IMG/VR virus record: IMGVR_UViG_3300042542_002782
Coordinates: 1 to 43,178 of that record
Source of the DNA: a virus
Reading direction: 5' to 3' (one strand)
DNA length: 43,178 nt
This document shows, piece by piece, positions 14,754-21,992 of this stretch (the first letter of the stretch is position 1; each line of letters opens with the position of its first letter). The notes under the pieces are model-generated. The model was given only the letters and a program-made list of their open reading frames with translations. It searched no databases and was not told the origin of the DNA. Both the position numbers and the translations under genes were made by a program.

Positions 14754-15590
14754 ATGATTTACCGCCCCAAAATTAAAGTACATTCTAATGAAGAAGTAGA
14801 ATATTGGAAAAACATAATAAATGAAAAGCGCCGACAAAACAAAAGTTTGCAGCGCTGGTTAGTTGTTTCAGATGTTCACAGACCGTTTCATAATCAGATA
14901 CTATGGCAAAAGCTATTAAGGCTTATATCTGAACTTGGCGCGAACTTACATGGAATTGTTTTAGCTGGCGATTATTTAGATTTATACACCTTAGGTTCTT
15001 ATAACGCTGAATCATTGGCTAACTTATCGGGCCTAACATTGCAAGATGAATATATAGATGGCTTGCAAGGTATTGACGATATTAACAGCGCGTTCAAAGG
15101 TGCTAAGAAGTATTTTTTATTTGGCAACCATGAAGACCGATACTTCAGGCACATCAAAGAAAAGGATAATGCAAAGTATGGCGGCGCGCTAATAAATCCT
15201 ACTGAAGCCTTATACCTGTACGAACGTGGATGGGAAGTTAAAACAGATTGGCAGTCTGATTATTTCACGCTTGGCAAACACTTAGATATAGTTCACGGTG
15301 TTTACACATCTATTCATGCGGCAAAAGCGCACTTAGATAAAACGCAACACTCAGTTATGTTTGGCCATACACACCGGGTTCAATGTTATCACTCAGGTAA
15401 TAGGGCCGCGTTTAACATTGGTGGGTTATATGATATCAAATCAAAAGGTTTTAGCTATATGCCGCGATTTCAGCGCCAATTGTGGGCTAATGGTTTCGCC
15501 ATCGTCAATATAAATGACAATGGCGATTTTTATGTAGAACAGGTTAACGTTTGGGCAGATAAGTTCTTAGCTAACGGTAAGATGTATTAA
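14754..15590 (+). CDS. Calcineurin-like metallophosphoesterase
   Basis: 278 residues. The metal-binding motifs appear in order: SDVH at 39-42, AGDYLD at 71-76, GNHED at 124-128, a later HGVY, and FGHTH at 203-207. The enzyme hydrolyses phosphoesters with two metal ions; in phages the substrate (DNA ends, nucleotides, cyclic nucleotides or protein phosphate) is unknown. It follows terL by four bases and is cotranscribed with it. A role in defeating nucleotide-based host defence is possible but speculative. Confidence 0.92.
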   Translation: MIYRPKIKVHSNEEVEYWKNIINEKRRQNKSLQRWLVVSDVHRPFHNQILWQKLLRLISELGANLHGIVLAGDYLDLYTLGSYNAESLANLSGLTLQDEYIDGLQGIDDINSAFKGAKKYFLFGNHEDRYFRHIKEKDNAKYGGALINPTEALYLYERGWEVKTDWQSDYFTLGKHLDIVHGVYTSIHAAKAHLDKTQHSVMFGHTHRVQCYHSGNRAAFNIGGLYDIKSKGFSYMPRFQRQLWANGFAIVNINDNGDFYVEQVNVWADKFLANGKMY

Positions 15591-15598
15591 CCATATCG

Positions 15599-15617
15599 TT
15601 GACTTCAACGAGGTGGT
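15599..15617 (+). repeat. 19-bp direct repeat, copy 1
   Basis: TTGACTTCAACGAGGTGGT; copy 2 at 15841-15859 differs at one base. Each begins with a small palindrome (TTGACTTCAA-like). Confidence 0.8.
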
Positions 15618-15621
15618 ATTA

Positions 15622-15709
15622 TAAGTTGGGGTGTGGTGAAAATGATGTTTCTAAATGCTCGCTGTGTCTTATTGATAGAATCGGTTTGAACGACATCAGC
15701 CCCAATTTA
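15622..15709 (+). ncRNA. Candidate branched RNA structure
   Basis: TAAGTTGGGG (15622-15631) pairs with CCCCAATTTA (15700-15709) in a 10-bp stem with one G-T. Inside, TGATGT (15643-15648) pairs with ACATCA (15693-15698), enclosing TTCTA/TAGAA (15649-15653 with 15676-15680) and TCG/CGA around GTTTGAA. The result is a closed stem leading to a three-way junction. It is not a canonical tRNA. No promoter box is evident. Confidence 0.4.
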
Positions 15710-15761
15710 ACGTTCACGGAAAATGAACATTACTATTTTGTGAACATAGCTGTATAAATGG

Positions 15762-15832
15762 TTATGTTACTTTAAGGCCGCAAACTAAAATAAGAATATT
15801 CTTATGTTACTTTAAGCCGTTAAACTAAAATA
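15762..15832 (+). repeat. Tandem pair of about 31-bp direct repeats flanking a palindrome
   Basis: 15762-15792 and 15802-15832 both read TTATGTTACTTTAAG, then a variable GC-rich core, then AAACTAAAATA. The period is 40 bases. The 14-bp palindrome sits between them. The TGTTAC inside each repeat is the same box that dominates 12503-12720. Confidence 0.75.
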
Positions 15833-15840
15833 GCACATCT

Positions 15841-15859
15841 TTGACGTCAACGAGGTGGT
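15841..15859 (+). repeat. 19-bp direct repeat, copy 2
   Basis: TTGACGTCAACGAGGTGGT, 242 bases after copy 1. Its first ten bases are a perfect palindrome. CGAGGT (15851-15856) can also pair with ACCTCG (15883-15888), with an inner CACAA/TTGTG stem that covers the stop codon of the facing gene. Confidence 0.8.
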
Positions 15860-15870
15860 CTAACTTGAAA

Positions 15871-16269
15871 TCACAAATTGTGACCTCGTATAAACATAGT
15901 AGTATAAGGATGGCCGCCGCCTGTAAACATTATACCTTTATAAGGCCAATTGAAATGATTGGTAATATGCAGCTGCCAATGCTCCCACGGCGTTTTATAC
16001 TTAGGTTCTTTAAAGTCAAGCCAAAAATATGCCTTATGCGTTTTAAGTTCGTTATTTAATAATGAAACCCAAGAATAATAACGCGATTCAGATTGTAATA
16101 CAGAATAATGCCGCGATGGTTGCCAGAATTTAAAGCGCTTATATTTTCTGTAAAACTTACGGGTTAACGGAAAACATTTAAACGAATCATTTAGGATTAA
16201 ACCAAGTTCAATATTATCACTATGACCGCTTAATATTAGTTCGCGTATCCATTTAGATTCCGTTTGCAT
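15871..16269 (-). CDS. Hypothetical protein, 132 aa
   Basis: Starts MQTESKWIRELILSGHSDN and is rich in Trp, Tyr, Lys and His (RKFYRKYKRFKFWQPSRHY; PWEHWQLHITNHFNW). No family recognised. It overlaps the sigma factor gene by 17 bases and ends in the hairpin region. Cotranscription with the sigma factor suggests an accessory regulator, but this is inference only. Confidence 0.75.
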   Translation of the reverse strand: MQTESKWIRELILSGHSDNIELGLILNDSFKCFPLTRKFYRKYKRFKFWQPSRHYSVLQSESRYYSWVSLLNNELKTHKAYFWLDFKEPKYKTPWEHWQLHITNHFNWPYKGIMFTGGGHPYTTMFIRGHNL

Positions 16270-17020
16270 ATTTATTTCTTATTTTTTTATACGCTTGTTT
16301 TTCTATTTGCCTGACACGTTCACGGCAAACTTTTAGTTTTTCAGCTACTTGGCTTAAATCTTGCGGGAAGTTATCAAAGTATCTATACCTTAAAACTTCT
16401 AATTCACGGCCTGTTAAACATTCGGTAACTTCGTTGTAAAGTTCTTTTAGTTCTAACTGTAAAACGTGTTTATCTGTTTGATCATCTGATGCAACTTGAT
16501 AAATAATATCGCCATCAAAATTAGTATCGTCTAAGCTGACAAAACCTGTAATACTTTGCGCTGATTTGATAATATTTTCAGGTATGTTTAATTTTTCAGA
16601 TAATAGGTAGCTATCTGTTTCTTCATACTTACCGATTTGGTATTTAACCTGTGATATTCGATGCGGCAGCCTTACGCAGTTTTTCTTAGTATCAATGAAG
16701 TCTTTGATGTAGCGCTGAATCTGAAATAATGCGTAACTAATAAATTTATTTTCAAACGCCGGGTTAAATGTATCGGCCGCTTTGATTAGGCCGAACATAG
16801 CTTCACTAATTAGGTCCATTATATCTACCTGTGCAGTATCGTAACGAAACGCAACTGATGCGGCAAATAACATATTGTGATTTATTAGCTGGTCACGTGT
16901 TGCTGTTCGTTCCTGTTCGAATGTTAGCGGCTTATACTTTTGCGCTTCGGTTAAGAACTGCTGTAGTATACCTTTTTTGTTTCGGTGGTTATTGCCTTTG
17001 ATATCTATATGCTTAATCAT
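16253..17020 (-). CDS. Phage-encoded sigma-70 family RNA polymerase sigma factor
   Basis: 255 residues. Region 2 spans about 44-112 (NHNMLFAASVAFRY...DLISEAMFGLIKAADTF...FISYALFQIQRYIKDFI); region 3 about 113-165 (RLPHRISQVKYQIGKYEE); region 4 about 196-252 (LTGRELEVLRYRYFD...DLSQVAEKLKVCRERVRQIEKQAYKKIR), whose CRERVRQIE resembles the promoter-recognition helix of primary sigma factors. The N-terminal region 1.1 is missing. It should redirect host RNA polymerase to phage promoters, probably for later transcription. Host-type promoter 17661-17691 drives its operon. Confidence 0.95.
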   Translation of the reverse strand: MIKHIDIKGNNHRNKKGILQQFLTEAQKYKPLTFEQERTATRDQLINHNMLFAASVAFRYDTAQVDIMDLISEAMFGLIKAADTFNPAFENKFISYALFQIQRYIKDFIDTKKNCVRLPHRISQVKYQIGKYEETDSYLLSEKLNIPENIIKSAQSITGFVSLDDTNFDGDIIYQVASDDQTDKHVLQLELKELYNEVTECLTGRELEVLRYRYFDNFPQDLSQVAEKLKVCRERVRQIEKQAYKKIRNKYANGI

Positions 17021-17324
17021 AAGTGTAAAATTGATAAAAGTTTAAAACTTGTTGTGATGTACGGCGGCAGATAAACGCGTCTTTGTGTGCGCGTTTCCAA
17101 GTGGTTAGCATTATTTCAGCTTCTTCAAGTGTATTATAAACAAACATAATCCTGTATAAGCTATCTGTTTGTTCTACTTGCGCTTGTTCAAGTGTACACA
17201 TCGCTAAATGTTCAGCGCGTATAAATTCAGGGTGTCGTGTGCTAAGTATCTGAATGCAGTACATAGTATCTGTTTGCGCGTATGCTGCGGCGCTAAATAG
17301 TAAAATAAAAAGTAGTGTTTTCAT
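17013..17324 (-). CDS. Exported SPOR-like protein
   Basis: 103 residues with a clear signal peptide (MKTLLFILLFSAAAYAQ, cleavage after AYA likely). The remainder, YCIQILSTRHPE...DSLYRIMFVYNTLEEAEIMLTTWKRAHKDAFICRR, follows the SPOR fold, which binds denuded peptidoglycan in the periplasm. The start is preceded by AACTTCA-N4-ATG. Its stop overlaps the sigma factor start by eight bases. It may modulate septal wall or lysis timing; direct evidence is absent. Confidence 0.75.
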   Translation of the reverse strand: MKTLLFILLFSAAAYAQTDTMYCIQILSTRHPEFIRAEHLAMCTLEQAQVEQTDSLYRIMFVYNTLEEAEIMLTTWKRAHKDAFICRRTSQQVLNFYQFYTYD

Positions 17325-17388
17325 GTTGTGAAGTTTTTAAAAATTAAAAAATTCGGTTTTGTAGGTTGACCGAAAACCTTTTATAAGG

Positions 17389-17610
17389 TTAATCTAAAAT
17401 TTGATAATTATTGCTATAATGTGGGTTTAAAAAGTTTTCATAAGAAAGACACATTTCAGATTTAGTGTTATATTTTAAAAAAGCATATTCCGAATAACCT
17501 TTAATGCATTTGGATGTAATTTCAGTTACTATCATAACTTGTTTGCCACCTTGAATTCTTGAACCGATTTGGATTTTTGCTGCTAATTTGATTGCTTCTA
17601 AAGTTGTCAT
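17389..17610 (-). CDS. Hypothetical protein, 73 aa, first gene of the sigma operon
   Basis: Starts MTTLEAIKLAAKIQIGSRIQGGKQVMIVTEI. The IGSRIQGGKQVMIVTEIT segment looks like a small SH3-type barrel. AACTTCA occurs upstream but at a longer distance from the ATG. It is the first gene after the promoter at 17661-17691. Function unknown. Confidence 0.75.
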   Translation of the reverse strand: MTTLEAIKLAAKIQIGSRIQGGKQVMIVTEITSKCIKGYSEYAFLKYNTKSEMCLSYENFLNPHYSNNYQILD

Positions 17611-17660
17611 AATCTTAATTTTTTGAAGTTTAAATAATTCCGTTCCCTTATTTGTTGATA

Positions 17661-17691
17661 CAAAATTACACCTAATTTTTAGAACTGCAAA
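17661..17691 (-). promoter_or_regulatory. Consensus promoter for the sigma factor operon
   Basis: Minus strand TTTG (complement of 17688-17691), 19 bases, TAATTTTG (complement of 17661-17668): an exact match to the Bacteroidetes consensus. The shared A/T-rich block lies directly upstream. Confidence 0.85.
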
Positions 17692-17693
17692 TA

Positions 17694-17715
17694 ATTTTAT
17701 AAAAATTTTATAAAA
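17694..17715 (-). repeat. A/T-rich palindromic upstream element, copy 2 of 3
   Basis: ATTTTATAAAAATTTTATAAAA, matching the blocks at 3917-3939 and 33580-33601. It lies between divergent transcription units (sigma operon and tail chaperone). Confidence 0.65.
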
Positions 17716-17735
17716 TATTTTATCTTTTTTTGCCC

Positions 17736-17743
17736 TAACTTTA
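17736..17743 (+). promoter_or_regulatory. Possible -7 box for the tail operon
   Basis: TAACTTTA is one base from TAnnTTTG and lies 18 bases before the tail chaperone ATG. No TTTG is found at the usual distance, so it may be weak or used by another sigma factor. Confidence 0.35.
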
Positions 17744-17761
17744 CAACCAAATTAAATACAC

Positions 17762-18322
17762 ATGATTTTTAGAAAACGAAACAGGGCTGAACAAAACGAA
17801 AGTAATTACCAGAAGTGGCTTAAAACCTACATTCCCGAAACTACAAAGCAGCGCATAGAATTGACAAGAGTATTTACTGACCGCGCTGGTAATAACTTTT
17901 ACATTTTAAAAAATCCTGCAAACCTAACGCGTGAACGTGCGCAAAGGATTGAAGAAGCTATGACCGCTATTGATTTTGGTATTCACAAAACAGAAGTAGT
18001 TGAAAAGCTAAACGGCATTTTAGAAACGGTTGAAGAAATGCCATGGCAAAACATGACACGCGATAAGCTAAAAGAATTTCATACTAAGTCTAAGGACCAA
18101 CTAAACGACATTCTATACAGGCTTAAAAGCGTTAAGTTAGATGATCTATTATTAGAAGCTGGTTTGTATTTTTTTTATATTGATGGCGAAAACCCCTATA
18201 TTATAAATTCAGAAACACAGCAGCGCAAAATGGAAGCGATTAAAAAAGACGATGAATTGCGCGCTTTTTTTTTGAACAGTATAGAACAAATATTGAAAGG
18301 TTCGAGCGCTTTAAAAAATTAA
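17762..18322 (+). CDS. Tail assembly chaperone (short form)
   Basis: 186 residues starting MIFRKRNRAEQNESNYQKWL. By position (directly before the tape measure gene, with a downstream -1 frame open reading frame) it is the G-type tail chaperone. The sequence is helical and charged, with no known motif. Two slippery heptamers lie near its end: T TTT TTT at 18265-18271 and T TTA AAA at 18310-18316, the second just before the stop. The chaperone would coat the tape measure protein during tail assembly. Confidence 0.75.
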   Translation: MIFRKRNRAEQNESNYQKWLKTYIPETTKQRIELTRVFTDRAGNNFYILKNPANLTRERAQRIEEAMTAIDFGIHKTEVVEKLNGILETVEEMPWQNMTRDKLKEFHTKSKDQLNDILYRLKSVKLDDLLLEAGLYFFYIDGENPYIINSETQQRKMEAIKKDDELRAFFLNSIEQILKGSSALKN

Positions 18323-18570
18323 ACTTTCCACGGCTAAACAAAATTGAACCGAACGCAAAACCAAAAAAGAAACCTGCAACATTTCAACATGCACTACAAA
18401 AACTTAAAGAACAAAACCGCGAAAACGATTACATTATAACAAAGGGCGACCCGGTGCAAATGGCAAATGTAAGGTTTTGGGTTATACGTGATTATTACGC
18501 GGCATTAGAACAGATATTAAAAGACAATGATAGGGCCGAACAGGCTAATAAAAAAATAAATAAAAAGTAA
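18316..18570 (+). CDS. -1 frameshift extension of the tail chaperone (T-type domain)
   Basis: The -1 frame relative to 17762-18322 is open from 18256 to the TAA at 18568-18570, which overlaps the tape measure ATG. If ribosomes slip at 18310-18316, the product is about 269 residues, adding 84 residues (KLNFPRLNKIEPNAKPKKKP ... VRFWVIRDYYAALEQILKDN). There is no good independent start codon near the frame's beginning; the sequence is fully protein-like. This matches the lambda G/GT programmed frameshift arrangement. Confidence 0.75.
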   Translation, partial: KLNFPRLNKIEPNAKPKKKPATFQHALQKLKEQNRENDYIITKGDPVQMANVRFWVIRDYYAALEQILKDNDRAEQANKKINKK

Positions 18571-21152
18571 TGGCAGAAATTAAAGACGTTTATAGTTTAG
18601 AATTTAACGGTTCGCAGTTTCAGACTGAAATAAATTCAGCTATTCAAAGCATTGAAGAACTAAATAACGCAATGGCCGAAGGTGCTGATGTTGCTGATGA
18701 ATTAGAATCTGCACAGGCTAATTTAGTTGGCGTTTTAAATACTGAGGCTAAAGGCGTTGAACAGCTAAATCAGAAACGAGATACTTTAGTTAAAACACAA
18801 AAGCAAGTTAATGCTGAATCTAAAGCTGGTGTAGCTGTTGGCAAACAATTAGATGCAACAAATAAACAGATAGCAGTTAGCACAGGGCAGGCGGCAACAC
18901 AGCAGAAAAGTTTTGCAGGTTCGTTACTTCAAGGTGCGCGTAATATAAATGGTTTGCGTCGCGCTGGTATGATGTTGGGTAATGTATTTAGAATGTTAGG
19001 CGGTTTAAATCCGTTTGGTTTATTGCTTACTGTATTGCCTACTGTAATAGATTATATTTTTGGTGCAACAAAAGCACAAACTGCATTTAACGAAGCATCT
19101 AAATCAGCTGTTGAGTCTTATGCTAAAGAAAAAGTAGCATTAGATGATTTATTTACATCACTAAATGATGCTAATGTTAAAGGTAGTGAACGTAGCGCAA
19201 TTATTAATCAAATAAATGAGCAATACGGCGATTATTTACCTAACTTATTAACTGAAGCATCAACAGCTGAAGAAATTGCAGCGGCATATGATTTAGTTAA
19301 TAACGCATTGATAAGAAAAGCTGTAACCCAAGCTAAAACGAATGCATTAGAAGCGGCTACAGGTAAATTATTACAAGATAGAATTGCAGCTTTAGCAAGA
19401 CAAAAAAAGGCACAAGAAGATTTAGATGCTTCAGGAGTTGGTATACTTAGTAGAGATAAAGATGGTGAATTAGTATTTTCAACACCAACTTCAGATGACC
19501 AAGTACGCGCAATAAATAATTTTAAAGCAGCAAAAAAGAATTTACAAAATATAGATAAAGAATTTAAAGAAGAAGTTAAAAAAATAAATGAATCGGCAAA
19601 AGACCTTGAAATATCATTAGGTTTAACTGAAGTAACGCCAAGACCACCAAGACCACCAAGACCGCAAAAACCATTAACAGAAATTAACGCTAAAACTAAA
19701 AAAGAACTTGAGGATTTAAATAAAAGGTTTTTAAGAGAAGAACTTGAACAAAAAGAAGAGCAAAGGCAACAATATTTAATTGAAGAAAAAGTATTTTTAG
19801 ATGACCTAAATAAAGAATACGAAGCATTTTTAGAAGAAAAAAGATTAGCTGATGAAAAAGCATTAGAAGAACGTAGGGCAGCCGAAGAAAAATATTTAAA
19901 TGAAATTAGCTTAGAACGTTTTCAAAAAGAAATTGAAGATCTTGAAACAAATTTACAAGCTGGTTTAAAATATAGGGAAGATAATAGAAATACACAATTA
20001 GCGCAAGATTTGTTATTTTTAGAAAAACAGCGTAATCAAGAATTAGCAGCTGCAACAGGTAACGCTGAACTGCAAGCTAAAATAGATGAAAGCTATAATA
20101 AGAAAAGAAAAGATATTGAAAGCAAAGCTAATATTGATATTCTAAATTTGCGTATTGAATTTTTAGAAAAGATAAAAGAAGCATCTAAAGATTTTATTGA
20201 CCCGGGTACACTCGCATCATTGAATAAACAAATAGCTGATTTAAAATTACAATTAGAAGAAGCTGGTAAAAGCATTGGCGATGGCCTTGAACCGCCTGAC
20301 CCTAAAAAACTTATTGAACAAATAGGTCAAGTAATTACAGGCATTTCCGATTCTGTTTTTTCAGTTCTTAACGCTCAGGTTCAAGCCTACATTTCTGGAC
20401 TTGACAAAGCAATAGATAAAAGCAAATCAGCATTAGATGAGATCCGTTCTAATAGTGAAGATTTTAACGCGCGTCAATTAGAAATTGAAAAGGAACGTTT
20501 AGAAAAGTTGGAAGCTGAACGGGCCCGCGCTGTTGAACGTGAAAAGAATTTAGCATCTGTACAGTTGGCAATAAATGCAGCGATAGCAATTTCAAAAGCG
20601 GCTGCTGAAGGTGGCGCGGCGGCACCTATTACAATAGCCTTAACACTTGCGTCACTTATTGCAGGTTTAGCACAAGCGCGTGTAGCAGCTGGTAACGCGT
20701 TTTATAAGGGTGTTGAATACTTAGAACGCGGTAATAACAAATCAGGCCGCGATACAATACCAGCAATGCTAAACGAAGGTGAACGCGTAATTACAACCGA
20801 CACTAATAATAAGTATTGGGATGTACTTAGCGCCGTACACAATAACAGAATACCAGCGGATGTGCTAAATACATTTTCTAAAGCATATCAACAAGGCGGC
20901 ATTAAAAACGCGCTTGGTGCATTTGGCGATAACGTTAGCCTTAGTTCTGAATTAGGTCAAAAGTCTATATTTGTCAACGTGGCCCAAACTTACGGCGGCT
21001 TAGAAAACAGATTGGAACGTATCGAAAATGTTTTAACCGAACTGCCAAAATACATGCCGCGAACAACAGTTAGCGCAAATGCTAATGGTATATTTAAAAT
21101 AGTAGAACAAAGACAGGCGCGTAAAAACTTCTCGCGTAATTGGTCAAAATAA
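18570..21152 (+). CDS. Tape measure protein
   Basis: 860 residues. Long coiled-coil segments (about 15-115 and 365-660, rich in Glu, Lys, Leu and Gln), a hydrophobic stretch near 135-165 (MMLGNVFRMLGGLNPFGLLL) and an Ala-rich hydrophobic block near 675-715 are typical. A C-terminal GVEYLERGNNKSGRDTIPAMLNEGERVIT segment is a common motif in tape measure proteins. Length sets tail length: roughly 860 residues at 0.15 nm suggests a tail near 130 nm, so a siphovirus. It follows the frameshifted chaperone directly. Confidence 0.93.
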   Translation: MAEIKDVYSLEFNGSQFQTEINSAIQSIEELNNAMAEGADVADELESAQANLVGVLNTEAKGVEQLNQKRDTLVKTQKQVNAESKAGVAVGKQLDATNKQIAVSTGQAATQQKSFAGSLLQGARNINGLRRAGMMLGNVFRMLGGLNPFGLLLTVLPTVIDYIFGATKAQTAFNEASKSAVESYAKEKVALDDLFTSLNDANVKGSERSAIINQINEQYGDYLPNLLTEASTAEEIAAAYDLVNNALIRKAVTQAKTNALEAATGKLLQDRIAALARQKKAQEDLDASGVGILSRDKDGELVFSTPTSDDQVRAINNFKAAKKNLQNIDKEFKEEVKKINESAKDLEISLGLTEVTPRPPRPPRPQKPLTEINAKTKKELEDLNKRFLREELEQKEEQRQQYLIEEKVFLDDLNKEYEAFLEEKRLADEKALEERRAAEEKYLNEISLERFQKEIEDLETNLQAGLKYREDNRNTQLAQDLLFLEKQRNQELAAATGNAELQAKIDESYNKKRKDIESKANIDILNLRIEFLEKIKEASKDFIDPGTLASLNKQIADLKLQLEEAGKSIGDGLEPPDPKKLIEQIGQVITGISDSVFSVLNAQVQAYISGLDKAIDKSKSALDEIRSNSEDFNARQLEIEKERLEKLEAERARAVEREKNLASVQLAINAAIAISKAAAEGGAAAPITIALTLASLIAGLAQARVAAGNAFYKGVEYLERGNNKSGRDTIPAMLNEGERVITTDTNNKYWDVLSAVHNNRIPADVLNTFSKAYQQGGIKNALGAFGDNVSLSSELGQKSIFVNVAQTYGGLENRLERIENVLTELPKYMPRTTVSANANGIFKIVEQRQARKNFSRNWSK

Positions 21153-21154
21153 CA

Positions 21155-21162
21155 TAATTTTG
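21155..21162 (+). promoter_or_regulatory. Possible -7 promoter box after the tape measure gene
   Basis: TAATTTTG lies just past the tape measure stop and 27 bases before the small gene at 21189. No matching TTTG is present upstream. Confidence 0.35.
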
Positions 21163-21188
21163 TATAAACATTTAAACATTATAAAACT

Positions 21189-21314
21189 ATGCCCCTAATT
21201 AAATGCTTACCCGGAGATAACAAATGCATTCAAAGAAACATTAGAACTTTGATAGCTGAAGGCAAACCACAAGAACAGGCGGTTGCCATCGCTTTAAACT
21301 TAGTAAAAAAATGA
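21189..21314 (+). CDS. Small conserved phage protein, 41 aa
   Basis: From the ATG at 21189: MPLIKCLPGDNKCIQRNIRT then LIAEGKPQEQAVAIALNLVKK. The pattern of an N-terminal basic lead followed by NIRTLIAEGKPQEQAVAIAL is a well-known tiny phage family of unknown role, often near tail or lysis genes. The stop overlaps the next ATG as ATGA. Confidence 0.85.
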   Translation: MPLIKCLPGDNKCIQRNIRTLIAEGKPQEQAVAIALNLVKK

Positions 21315-21640
21315 AATATTTAATTATAACTGTTATCGTTTTAGTTTCTGTTTTGCTTTATGTTACAATTGACAATAGCAACAAGCTACAAAAACAGATA
21401 CAGAAAAACGAACAACGAACCCGTGACAGTTTGTCCCAAATATATGCTAAATTTGTGACAAAATCTGATAGCTTGCAAGCGCATATAGATACGATGCAAA
21501 CTACATTAGACAAACAAATAAAACAGTTTAGATATGACCTATCCAGAATTAAGATTATTAAAGTACCGATTGTTAATTACAATTCTGTTTCTGACACTTT
21601 GCTCATTAGCCGCCTCATGTCAGATTACAAAGGTAGATAA
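21311..21640 (+). CDS. Putative inner-membrane spanin-like protein
   Basis: 109 residues. Residues 3-20 (YLIITVIVLVSVLLYVTI) form one N-terminal transmembrane helix; residues 25-90 are coiled coil (NKLQKQIQKNEQRTRDSLSQ ... TMQTTLDKQIKQFRYDLSRI). This topology is that of Rz-type i-spanins, which link inner and outer membranes at lysis. The last 107 bases overlap the next gene in another frame, like Rz/Rz1. It lies among tail genes, away from the holin, which is unusual. Confidence 0.6.
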   Translation: MKYLIITVIVLVSVLLYVTIDNSNKLQKQIQKNEQRTRDSLSQIYAKFVTKSDSLQAHIDTMQTTLDKQIKQFRYDLSRIKIIKVPIVNYNSVSDTLLISRLMSDYKGR

Positions 21641-21992
21641 CGGTTTTTTAATTAGCCGCGACTATGCTGAATTTATTGCCGCGCGTTTTGATAGTTTGGA
21701 TGCCTATAAAATTGCATACGGCGAATGCGTTAATAGATCCGTTGATTGTGATAGCATATTATATAGTGCTGAATCTGTTATTGCAGCAATGAAAGTACAG
21801 CAGCAAACACAAAGCGACATGCTAAAATTAAAAGATGAAATGATTCAAAGTTATGATCGCAGTAATATTATCTGCAATGATTACGCAAAGCAATTGAAAA
21901 AACAAACACGTCTTAAAAAAGTGTGGAAAATAACAACTTACGCGTTTATTAGTGTATCTTTGGGCGCGTTAACATATTTAATACTTAAATGA
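21534..21992 (+). CDS. Overlapping exported protein, possible spanin partner
   Basis: 152 residues from the ATG at 21534 inside the preceding gene. Residues 12-29 are hydrophobic and end in SLAASC, a plausible but imperfect lipobox with Cys29. A helical domain follows (SAESVIAAMKVQQQTQSDML), and the C-terminus has a transmembrane helix (VWKITTYAFISVSLGALTYL). The C-terminal helix is not typical of an o-spanin, so it may be a unimolecular spanin-like protein or a different membrane protein. It overlaps the next gene by four bases. Confidence 0.6.
   Translation: MTYPELRLLKYRLLITILFLTLCSLAASCQITKVDNGFLISRDYAEFIAARFDSLDAYKIAYGECVNRSVDCDSILYSAESVIAAMKVQQQTQSDMLKLKDEMIQSYDRSNIICNDYAKQLKKQTRLKKVWKITTYAFISVSLGALTYLILK

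Larger units (their letters stand above)
15591..15870. other. Gene-free repeat and hairpin region between convergent genes
   Basis: 280 bases without a credible gene. It holds two direct repeat pairs, a 14-bp perfect palindrome (TAAGAATATTCTTA, 15791-15804), and a branched RNA-like fold at 15622-15709. It lies where transcription from terL and from the sigma cassette converge, so termination is one possible role; another is a packaging or replication site, and a third is a small RNA gene. None is proven. Confidence 0.7.

Noticed and set aside
15625-15706. tRNA-like layout (7-bp acceptor-like stem, GTTTGAA loop)
   Set aside because: No D-arm or anticodon arm of correct size, and the T-arm stem and loop do not align with the acceptor end; kept only as a generic RNA fold.
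18570-21152. Intein or insertion in the tape measure gene
   Set aside because: The reading frame is continuous coiled coil with no splicing motifs.
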